A program made the translations under genes and the position numbers. The notes under the pieces are model-generated. The model worked only from the letters and a program-made list of their open reading frames with translations. It was not told where the DNA came from and ran no database searches. From Candidatus Gastranaerophilales bacterium (GTDB taxonomy: Bacteria > Cyanobacteriota > Vampirovibrionia > Gastranaerophilales > JAILCC01), in NCBI GenBank assembly GCA_028696075.1, contig JAQVHS010000003.1, positions 57,639 through 121,638 of the forward strand: 64,000 bases of DNA, given 5' to 3'. Numbering within the stretch: position 1 is the stretch's first letter; each line of letters starts with the position of its first letter. Of this stretch, positions 15,582 through 21,355 are shown piece after piece.

Positions 15582-15860
15582 TCAACGATTTATGACGTTT
15601 AAAGCTTTAAGTATATTTTTAGTTTCTTCGTCCACAACACGGTAGCATATTTGCGTACCGTGCCTGTAGCCTTCAATTACTTTAGCATTTTTTAAAACAG
15701 CAAGATGCTGCGAAACATTAGGCTGTGCCAGTCCAAGTTTTTCTGCCATAAGATTGACGTTGCACTCCTTCTTTTCAAGCAGTCCCAGGACTATTTTCAG
15801 CCTTGTTTCGCAGGCAAGTGCTTTGAAAATATTCACTATTTGGTCTAAATCAGTGTCCAT
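15582..15860 (-). CDS. ArsR-family regulator of the efflux operon
   Basis: A 92-residue ArsR/SmtB repressor: FKALACETRLKIVLGLL, then ECNVNLMAEKLGLAQ and QPNVSQHLAVLKNAKVIEG recognition helix, and a CYRVVDEE wing. It is clearly related to the ArsR protein at 8600..8881 (shared ECNV/RCNV, SQHL/SQHV and VLKNA/ILKNA segments). Cysteines at 17, 33 and 74 are candidate sensing residues; Cys33 sits where the metal-binding alpha3 motif of ArsR proteins lies. It is the second gene of the operon, eight bases after thioredoxin, and probably autoregulates through the palindrome at 16215-16242. Confidence 0.9.
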   Translation of the reverse strand: MDTDLDQIVNIFKALACETRLKIVLGLLEKKECNVNLMAEKLGLAQPNVSQHLAVLKNAKVIEGYRHGTQICYRVVDEETKNILKALNVINR

Positions 15861-15868
15861 GATATCGC

Positions 15869-16189
15869 CTAAATGTACTTGCTGAGAATTTGGTCAAGCT
15901 GACCTTTGGAATGCAGCCCGACAAGTCGTTCTACAATTTCGCCGTTTTTGAAAACCAAAAGAGCAGGAATGCTGGATATACCGTATTCTGCAGCTTTATC
16001 GCGGCTTTCATCTACATTCATTTTTGCTATTTTAGCTTTGCCTGCGTAGGCGCTTGCCATTTCTTCCATAACGGGAAGTTGTTTTCTGCATGGTCCGCAC
16101 CAGTCTGCATAAAAATCAACCAGGACAGGCATGCTGCTGTTTTTTACTTCTGAGTCGAAAGTTGAATCGTTTAACAAAATTGCGTTCAT
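15869..16189 (-). CDS. Thioredoxin
   Basis: A 106-residue thioredoxin with the canonical active site WCGPC at about residues 30-34 and the cis-proline loop SSIPALLVF. Length is standard. It reduces disulfides or persulfides in the cytoplasm, and as first gene of an ArsR-controlled efflux operon it may recycle the peroxiredoxin or release sulfide from persulfides. A second thioredoxin at 61366..61689 lies elsewhere and has WAPWCGPCRK, so this copy is likely the stress-inducible one. AGGAGATTAATT precedes the ATG. Confidence 0.93.
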   Translation of the reverse strand: MNAILLNDSTFDSEVKNSSMPVLVDFYADWCGPCRKQLPVMEEMASAYAGKAKIAKMNVDESRDKAAEYGISSIPALLVFKNGEIVERLVGLHSKGQLDQILSKYI

Positions 16190-16214
16190 AATTAATCTCC
16201 TTTATTATATAAGT

Positions 16215-16266
16215 ATATTCTAATATGCTAATATTAGAATATTACCATATTTTCTAAAAAAGTCAA
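16215..16266 (-). promoter_or_regulatory. Promoter and ArsR-type palindromic operator of the trx-efflux operon
   Basis: Read on the minus strand, TTGACT (16266-16261) and TAATAT (16244-16239) are 16 bases apart. A perfect 12-base inverted repeat, ATATTCTAATAT (16215-16226) and ATATTAGAATAT (16231-16242) with a 4-base spacer, overlaps the -10 box and the start site, the usual position for ArsR repression. The half-site core CTAATATTAGAA recalls CTAATATTATAA before the other ArsR gene. Confidence 0.72.
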
Positions 16267-16275
16267 TACCTGCTC

Positions 16276-16656
16276 TTACTTTTCTCTTAAAAATACTTCA
16301 CAATGAGAGCAAGTTTTCTCACAAGTGCGTTGCGAAAATTCCCAGCATCTTCTTTTTCTTCCGTTCAGTTCTTTACATTGTTTGCGTTTTTCGGGGTTGC
16401 AGTCTTTTAGTTTCCAACATGGAGTGAATTCAAGCAATTTTTTAATCCCCGGAATACTTATATTTTCATCATGTATTAATTTTCTTAAACATTCTATTCT
16501 GATTAAATCATTTTTTGAATAAAAACGTTTCCCCCCGCTTCTTTGTGTGGAGATTAAACCTTCTGCTTCATAAATCCGTAATGTTCTGGGATGTAGATTT
16601 AAAATTTGAGAAGCAACACCTATTGAATATACGGGTAAATCATCATCAACCTGCAT
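16276..16656 (-). CDS. MerR-family regulator with Cys-rich C-terminus
   Basis: A 126-residue regulator. Residues ~8-75 form the MerR winged helix-turn-helix (YSIGVASQILNLHPRTLRIYE, then RFYSKNDLIRI). It lacks the long dimerisation coiled coil and instead ends in a ~50-residue tail with seven cysteines spaced CW..C......C.....CW....C...CSHC, suited to bind a metal or Fe-S cluster or to sense redox state. The HTH resembles the HspR branch. It diverges from the DUF5320 gene, and a perfect palindrome lies in the intergenic promoter. It probably controls that gene and possibly itself. The inducing signal is unknown. Confidence 0.85.
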   Translation of the reverse strand: MQVDDDLPVYSIGVASQILNLHPRTLRIYEAEGLISTQRSGGKRFYSKNDLIRIECLRKLIHDENISIPGIKKLLEFTPCWKLKDCNPEKRKQCKELNGRKRRCWEFSQRTCEKTCSHCEVFLREK

Positions 16657-16734
16657 TTTATCCTCATGGTTAAACTATCTTATAAGTAAGTATATATTAT
16701 CTTTTTGTGAGTTGCAAATTTAATAATTTATTCA

Positions 16735-16765
16735 ACTTGACAATTTGAATTGTCAAGTCTATAAT
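16735..16765 (+). promoter_or_regulatory. Consensus promoter embedded in a perfect palindromic operator
   Basis: TTGACA (16737-16742) and TATAAT (16760-16765) are both perfect consensus hexamers at 17-base spacing. A perfect inverted repeat, CTTGACAATT (16736-16745) and AATTGTCAAG (16748-16757), extended by one A/T pair on each side, covers the -35 and the spacer. This is the expected site for the divergent MerR protein. The 17-base spacing, rather than 19-20, points to simple repression instead of the classical MerR untwisting mechanism. Confidence 0.72.
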
Positions 16766-16807
16766 ATAATCCTAAATACATTGGATTTGATAAAAAAGGA
16801 GGTTATT

Positions 16808-17041
16808 ATGCCAAGACGTAACGGAACAGGTCCTATGGGCCAAGGAGCAAGAACAGGCAGAGGGCTGGGCTGCTGTGAAGCAAGCGGACAAGACACAACC
16901 GTTGGAAGACAGGGAAGAAGACAAGGACAAGGACAAGGTAGCGGTAGGGGCGCTTGTCAAGGTTTAGGTAAGAGTTTTAGACATGGCTGTAATAAGCCCG
17001 ATACCACAACCGATAACAACAATAATAATTCTTCTCAATAA
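16808..17041 (+). CDS. DUF5320-like Gly/Arg/Gln-rich small protein
   Basis: A 77-residue protein starting at ATG 16808, with AAGGAGG upstream; an in-frame ATG at 16745 lies inside the promoter. The N-terminus MPRRNGTGPMGQGARTGRG is the signature of the DUF5320 family, whose genes commonly neighbour iron-sulfur and dinitrogenase-cofactor-like (NifX/NifB) proteins in anaerobes. Cysteines occur as GCC and GAC, followed by HGC, and the C-terminus is a Thr/Asn/Ser tail. No fold is evident. It probably is a small metal- or cluster-associated protein induced through the divergent Cys-rich MerR regulator. Function is unknown. Confidence 0.78.
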   Translation: MPRRNGTGPMGQGARTGRGLGCCEASGQDTTVGRQGRRQGQGQGSGRGACQGLGKSFRHGCNKPDTTTDNNNNNSSQ

Positions 17042-17052
17042 GACCATTTTTT

Positions 17053-17088
17053 ACATAAGTAATCTTTATTGAATATATCGAAACGATA
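17053..17088 (-). repeat. 36-bp repeat, inverted copy A
   Basis: On the minus strand this reads TATCGTTTCGATATAT then TCAATAAAGATTACTTATGT. It matches the plus-strand sequence at 19574-19609 at 35 of 36 positions. The first 15 bases form a small ATATCG/CGATAT hairpin, and the single difference falls in its loop. The two copies flank a 2.5-kb block holding gmk and the response regulator. Confidence 0.8.
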
Positions 17089-17109
17089 TTTATTTAAAAT
17101 AAATTTAAC

Positions 17110-17325
17110 AAAAGAGCCGTATTCTTCACCTCTAAAATGCTGTCTTGGGTTATGCGACTCGTCGGAAAATTAATCGTTTCTGACTTACGTGCTGGATTGG
17201 GTTTAGCCCACAATGGTTAGCATATAATGCTCTAAAATCAGGCAACAATACGATGTGCTTCAACACGCCTCAAACAGTGGCTTGTATTGTAATTCCTCAA
17301 CCTTCATCGGAGCCGCTCCGGACGG
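17110..17325 (-). ncRNA. Candidate structured non-coding RNA (strand uncertain)
   Basis: This 305-base gap between the DUF5320 gene and the 85-residue gene is visibly more GC-rich than other spacers and has no coding frame. It contains nested complementarity: ACAATAC (17245-17251) pairs with GTATTGT (17284-17290) and encloses GTG/CAC (17255-17266) and GCC/GGC (17267-17281) hairpins, a three-way junction. Further hairpins are AGCAT/ATGCT (17219-17231), TGGG/CCCA (17198-17210), CGGAG/CTCCG (17308-17320), and a long closing helix GAGCCGTAT (17114-17122) with ATGCGACTC (17152-17160). On the minus strand that last helix is followed by CTCTTTTG, terminator-like, which is why I favour minus. I compared it by eye with tmRNA, RNase P, SRP RNA and common riboswitches and found no match. 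Confidence 0.42.
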
Positions 17326-17346
17326 GTTCACCTTAGCAGAATTCCG

Positions 17347-17604
17347 CTACCAACTGGTTTTAGGTTTAAATTTTTCTCTGATATTAATTATTTCCTGAAC
17401 AACATCAAATAAAGGAGCATAAGCTGTTTGATCGCCTGCATCTGTTCTTTCGCTCAAAACAGCATGTTTTTGCTTAAGAACAGCAAGCCTTTGGTCCAAT
17501 TCCCGCACAACTTCAGGGTTCAATCTGTTTGCTCTGTTAAAATTATTACCCGGTCTTATATTGTTTGCATACTTATAAACGCTTCTTGTTACAGCACCAA
17601 TCAT
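17347..17604 (-). CDS. Hypothetical protein, 85 residues
   Basis: A small soluble protein with no recognised family. The N-terminus MIGAVTRSVYKYANNIRPG is mildly hydrophobic, and the middle (NPEVVRELDQRLAVLKQKHAV) is a probable helix or coiled coil, followed by a second helix (FDVVQEIINIREKFK). AGGAG eight bases before the ATG supports the start. It lies downstream of gmk on the same strand with a 59-base gap and may be co-transcribed. The structured RNA candidate begins directly after its stop. Confidence 0.65.
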   Translation of the reverse strand: MIGAVTRSVYKYANNIRPGNNFNRANRLNPEVVRELDQRLAVLKQKHAVLSERTDAGDQTAYAPLFDVVQEIINIREKFKPKTSW

Positions 17605-17663
17605 CTTTTATACTCCTTATACGCCATTCATACTTATAATAAATACGTACAAAAAATATTTTG

Positions 17664-18221
17664 CTAGTTGTTTTTTATAAAGTTTGTTACATCCTCAACA
17701 GCTTTGTTTAAGTCGTCGTTAATAAGTCTTACATCAAAAATTTTAGAAATTTTAAGCTCTCTATCTACCTGTGCAAGGCGTAAATCAAGGGCTTCTTGAG
17801 TTTCTGTATTACGGTTAATCAATCTTGATTTTAGCTCTTCAATATCAGGAGGCAAAATAAATATCATTTTTACATCAGGAAAAACTTGTTTAACCTGCAG
17901 GGCGCCCTGTACTTCTATTTCAAGAATAAGATTTTGCCCCTCATTCAAGGCTTTATCTACGGTGGATTTTAAAGTCCCGTAATAGTTTCCTGCAAACTCC
18001 GCCCACTCTATAAGCTCATTATTTTCAATTTTCTTACGAAAATCTTCTTTGGTTAAAAAATAATAAGAAACCCCTTCTATTTCACCTTCTCTTGGCGCTC
18101 TTGTTGTAGCTGAAACAGAAAGCTCTATATCAGGATTAGCGGACAGAATTTCTTTTACTATCGTACCTTTGCCCACACCGGATGGACCGGCTATTATAAA
18201 TAGTTTACCTTTTTTATCCAT
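17664..18221 (-). CDS. gmk: Guanylate kinase
   Basis: A 185-residue GMP kinase that phosphorylates GMP to GDP with ATP, essential for guanine nucleotide supply. The P-loop IIAGPSGVGKGTIV lies at residues 8-21, the GMP-binding region SVSATTRAPREGEIEGVSYYF at about 36-56 (shown here in part), and the lid and Arg-rich segment near 135-150 (LINRNTETQEALDLRLAQV). Length is slightly short of the 200-210 typical but all key regions are present. GGAG precedes the ATG. The divergent gene is a 103-residue hypothetical. Confidence 0.96.
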   Translation of the reverse strand: MDKKGKLFIIAGPSGVGKGTIVKEILSANPDIELSVSATTRAPREGEIEGVSYYFLTKEDFRKKIENNELIEWAEFAGNYYGTLKSTVDKALNEGQNLILEIEVQGALQVKQVFPDVKMIFILPPDIEELKSRLINRNTETQEALDLRLAQVDRELKISKIFDVRLINDDLNKAVEDVTNFIKNN

Positions 18222-18305
18222 AGATTCTCCATACTTTTATTTATTTTAGCAAAAAATAGCAATAAATAATAATATTTAGTTTTTATTGGACTATAATAAG
18301 GTAAG

Positions 18306-18617
18306 ATGTGTATCATGGGTAAAATGTTTAAAAGTTTAATAAATAAATTCACACAACTTCGTCAATTTGGCAAAAACCAAAAAGTTTTAGAAAATACAGA
18401 TGTTTCGACAATAAACAGAAGGGCTGTTTTTGGCATAACTGATACATCGGCTATAGCTAAAGCAGGACTTGTTAAGCCAAAACTCCATGCTACGGTGGTT
18501 AAACCGGAGAAAAAACACCCTGTTGCCCGTGCTGTAAGTGATTATATGACAACCCTTAATATCGATTATGCAAAATACCCCTATTATAACCAGCCGATGA
18601 GGTTAAAAATTCATTAA
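18306..18617 (+). CDS. Hypothetical protein, ~100 residues
   Basis: A basic protein of 103 residues (100 if translation begins at the ATG at 18315) with no recognised domain. The N-terminus MFKSLINKFTQLRQFGK is an amphipathic basic helix, and the rest is low in hydrophobics and rich in Lys, Ala and Tyr (KYPYYNQPMRLKIH at the end). TATAAT at 18292-18297 lies eight bases before the first ATG, so the leader would be very short. It is divergent from gmk. Function unknown. Confidence 0.55.
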   Translation: MCIMGKMFKSLINKFTQLRQFGKNQKVLENTDVSTINRRAVFGITDTSAIAKAGLVKPKLHATVVKPEKKHPVARAVSDYMTTLNIDYAKYPYYNQPMRLKIH

Positions 18618-18869
18618 GAAAGTGGTTTATTTTTATTTTTTAGATATTTATTAGGGTCTGATAATATATATTATGTACAAAAGCGAAAATTAAACCCGTT
18701 TGCTTGTGTTTGCATATAGGATTTTAAGGCAAATAGATATTTCGTGAGGTTTATCCTTAATTGTCAAACTTAATATACACATTTTAACAATATTTAATAC
18801 AATGTCTACAACATAGGGTAATGAAAATACGAATCAATCACTTTAGACTATGATTAAAGGAGAGAGAAT

Positions 18870-19526
18870 ATGAGTGATACAACTAAAATACTTATAGCAG
18901 AAGACCATAAGCTTTTAAGGGTAGGATTAAAGGCTATTTTGGATGATCATGAGGATTTAGAAGTTATAGGGGAAGCTGAAAACGGCAAAGATGCTGTTAA
19001 ACAATCTATGGAAACTCACCCTGATATCGTGCTTATGGATATAGGCCTGCCCGAAATGGATGGTATTCAGGCTGCCAGGAAGATTAAAGAATTTGACAAT
19101 AATATAAAAATAATAATTCTGACCTCTCACCAAGACCCTAACGATGTAAATAATGCGATAGAAGCCGGAGTAAATGCTTACGCACTGAAAGATATTAAGA
19201 CTGAATATCTGATTATGGTTATAAAAACTGTCAACGAAGGTGCTATTTGGTTTGACCCTAACATTGCACATCTTATTAAAAATAAATCCGTAGGTTCAAA
19301 ATTTAATTCAAAAAAAGAATTTAAAGAAAACCATGCTAACCTTACAGAGAGAGAATATGAGGTTTTGAAACTCATAGTTGACGGGATGTCAAATATGGAA
19401 ATAGCAAAAACCCTTAATATCTCTGAACATACGGCAAAAGCACATGTTTGCAATATTATTCAAAAAATGCTTGTTGACGACAGAACACAGGTTGCAGTCA
19501 AGGCAATAAAAGAAAATCTCATCTAA
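18870..19526 (+). CDS. NarL/FixJ-type response regulator (orphan)
   Basis: A 218-residue two-component regulator. The receiver domain (1-~125) has acidic residues Glu11/Asp12, phospho-acceptor Asp57 in VLMDIGLPEMDG, Thr/Ser in ILTSH and Lys in YALKDIK. A linker is followed by a LuxR-type HTH (~150-215) with LTEREYEVLKLIVDGMSNMEIA and the recognition helix SEHTAKAHVCNII. No histidine kinase is encoded in the window, so it is an orphan here. GGAGAG precedes the ATG. The 252-base upstream gap (18618-18869) is AT-rich with no obvious gene. Downstream lie a hairpin around the stop codon, the 36-bp repeat and a strong terminator. Confidence 0.93.
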   Translation: MSDTTKILIAEDHKLLRVGLKAILDDHEDLEVIGEAENGKDAVKQSMETHPDIVLMDIGLPEMDGIQAARKIKEFDNNIKIIILTSHQDPNDVNNAIEAGVNAYALKDIKTEYLIMVIKTVNEGAIWFDPNIAHLIKNKSVGSKFNSKKEFKENHANLTEREYEVLKLIVDGMSNMEIAKTLNISEHTAKAHVCNIIQKMLVDDRTQVAVKAIKENLI

Positions 19527-19550
19527 ACCTTATCTTGTTTAAATGAGATT
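19515..19550 (+). other. Hairpin spanning the response-regulator stop codon
   Basis: AATCTCATCTAAAC (19515-19528) and GTTTAAATGAGATT (19537-19550) form a 14-bp stem with one mismatch and an 8-base loop, enclosing the TAA stop. No T tract follows directly, so it looks like an mRNA 3'-end stabiliser or attenuating structure rather than the terminator. Confidence 0.5.
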
Positions 19551-19573
19551 GTTGAACTTTTATAAAATTTTAT

Positions 19574-19609
19574 TATCGCTTCGATATATTCAATAAAGAT
19601 TACTTATGT
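19574..19609 (+). repeat. 36-bp repeat, copy B
   Basis: Plus-strand copy of the element found inverted at 17053-17088 (one mismatch, C for T in the TATCG-TTCGATA hairpin loop). It lies inside the 3' untranslated region between the response regulator and its terminator. Confidence 0.8.
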
Positions 19610-19617
19610 CAAATAAG

Positions 19618-19663
19618 AACGGACTGTTTCCATCTCTGAAATACCAGCCCGTTTTTATTTTTG
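19618..19663 (+). terminator. Intrinsic terminator after the response regulator
   Basis: AACGGACTG (19618-19626) pairs with CAGCCCGTT (19645-19653) with one mismatch, and an inner TTTC/GAAA closes a 7-base loop. A T-rich run (TTTTTATTTTT) follows. It ends a ~90-base 3' untranslated region. Confidence 0.8.
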
Positions 19664-19680
19664 CTATATAAAATGTCTTT

Positions 19681-21213
19681 TTATCTTTTTTCTCCTGTTA
19701 TTGTTAATCTTGCATTATCAACTACGTTGTTAGCAATAAGTATTTGTCTAAATGCATCTTTTTTAGATAGAGAAGCTGTAAGGGATTGTGCTATTGCTGC
19801 TTCTGTAGCTTGTTTAGCAGTTGTCGCCGCTGTGCTTGCAACCGGTGTAGGATTACTTGCGGTTACGGTGGGGCCGGCGTTAGCAGATGAAGCCGAAATA
19901 TTCATACTTGTCTTTGAAGCATCAGTGCTAATAATATAAGGACTGCCCGGATTTGGAATATTGTTTTGGTAAATTTTAAGTATCTCAATATCACAACTTC
20001 TGCCTGATCTTTGAAGTATGGCAATTTGTTCATTAATATATGCGTTAGCTTCTGCAATTTTTCCGTTTGATACTAGTGTTTTAGCTTGTTTAACAGCAGA
20101 GCCGACATTCCATAGAACCATTTCTGAAGATTGAGTATTGCCTGAAATCGTCATATTTAATCTAGCCTTATCTGTAGTTAGAGTATATGGTGATTGAGAA
20201 GCGGACACATCAGGTTTAATAACAATATTGTTTGCTGTAGCCGGAGTATTATTAGAAGCAGTCGCTGAACTTACTTGAGGTTGAGCATTAGCTTGTGGCT
20301 GCGCTGTATTTTTCTTTCTGAATAAGTTCTTAGTATAATTCCAAGTTGATTTAAGAATTCCTGCTTTTTTAGCCGTTTCTACTGTTTGACCGGTACTTGC
20401 AGTACTACTTTCTACCGCTGCAGCAGTTTTAGAGGCGGCTTCTGCTTGTGCAGGAGCGTTAGGATTTTTAGCCCCTGTAACAAATCTGCCTACCTTGCCT
20501 CCAAGACCTGAAAGTCCGCCAACACCTTTATAATGAGCTTTACCGGCAGCTATTAAACCGTCCGATTTAAATGCACGGCCTGTCATTCTAAATGATTCTA
20601 TCATACAATTTCTTGTACTATCAGGGTTGAAGCTTGCGCTTGTTTTAACCCCTTGTTGAGCTGCTGTATTGACTATCTTTTTAGCACCTACTGCCGATAA
20701 TACTAATGTAGTGGTACCTTCACCCATATCCTGGCACGCTAATTTAGCTGCTTTATCTGTTTTAGCATTACAAATATTATATATACCTTTACCCAGTTTC
20801 CAAAGACCCATGCCGATACCTATAGCCAATAATCCGACAGCTACAGGAGCACCGCCAAGAGCACAGGCTACTGCGCCTGCTGCGATTACTGCTCCAGCCA
20901 AAATAGGGCGTTTTGCAATACCTGTTACTAATTTTAAGGCTCCTTTACCAAAGTGTTTTGCGCCTTCTTTCAAGCCTATTTTACCATCATCTACACCGTC
21001 AGTACACTCATCCGATGCGATTTCATGTTCGATACGGTTTAGGCCGGCAACGTAACCTTCGTTATTTGTATCTGTATTTCCTTTTAAGACTACTACTTGC
21101 TTACGCTCTTGCGCCTGTGCAGTCTTTTCCGATTGTTGTCTTTTTTGTAATTCCTCAAGAGTAACAACTTTTAAGTTTGTTCCTTCTGCTCCTGATACAG
21201 CTTCAATTCCCAT
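19681..21213 (-). CDS. Ala/Gly-rich protein of unknown function with hydrophobic core segment
   Basis: A 510-residue protein. The start is the ATG at 21213, preceded by GGGGA at good spacing; an upstream in-frame extension encodes AT-rich hydrophobic sequence with no ribosome-binding site. Residues ~68-82 (DECTDGVDDGKIGLKEG) resemble an EF-hand-like or dockerin-like acidic loop. Residues ~104-139 are a strongly hydrophobic Gly/Ala region (GAVIAAGAVACALGG and onward) that could be two membrane helices or a glycine zipper. The middle is low-complexity Ala/Thr/Gln. The C-terminus contains two related units, SPYTLTTDKARLNMTIS and SPYIISTDASKTSMNIS, and a third remnant NARLTITG at the end. No family recognised. 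It lies downstream of the SNF2 gene with a 142-base gap. Confidence 0.75.
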   Translation of the reverse strand: MGIEAVSGAEGTNLKVVTLEELQKRQQSEKTAQAQERKQVVVLKGNTDTNNEGYVAGLNRIEHEIASDECTDGVDDGKIGLKEGAKHFGKGALKLVTGIAKRPILAGAVIAAGAVACALGGAPVAVGLLAIGIGMGLWKLGKGIYNICNAKTDKAAKLACQDMGEGTTTLVLSAVGAKKIVNTAAQQGVKTSASFNPDSTRNCMIESFRMTGRAFKSDGLIAAGKAHYKGVGGLSGLGGKVGRFVTGAKNPNAPAQAEAASKTAAAVESSTASTGQTVETAKKAGILKSTWNYTKNLFRKKNTAQPQANAQPQVSSATASNNTPATANNIVIKPDVSASQSPYTLTTDKARLNMTISGNTQSSEMVLWNVGSAVKQAKTLVSNGKIAEANAYINEQIAILQRSGRSCDIEILKIYQNNIPNPGSPYIISTDASKTSMNISASSANAGPTVTASNPTPVASTAATTAKQATEAAIAQSLTASLSKKDAFRQILIANNVVDNARLTITGEKR

Positions 21214-21355
21214 AATATATTCCCCTGTTCGTAATTTCTCAATGTAAAGTAATATAAATATCCCGTATTTTAATAAAAACAAAATATAAAAATAAATTGC
21301 TTCTTTAAAAGCAAAGGATTTCAAAAAAGAGTATTTATGTTGGTAGAAAAGGTTT

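Noticed and set aside
17114..17160. Group II intron domain V resemblance (GAGCCGTAT...)
   Set aside because: Only the first nine bases resemble domain V; the paired GTACGGTTC half, the GAAA loop and any intron-encoded protein are absent.
17305..17350. tRNA-like 3' end (GGGTTCACC...CCGCTACCA)
   Set aside because: No matching acceptor, D or anticodon arms, and the T-loop sequence is not TTCRANY; not a tRNA or tmRNA end.
21214..21324. 37-residue N-terminal extension of the Ala/Gly-rich protein
   Set aside because: No ribosome-binding site at the upstream start, sequence is A/T-driven hydrophobic, and GGGGA precedes the internal ATG at 21213.
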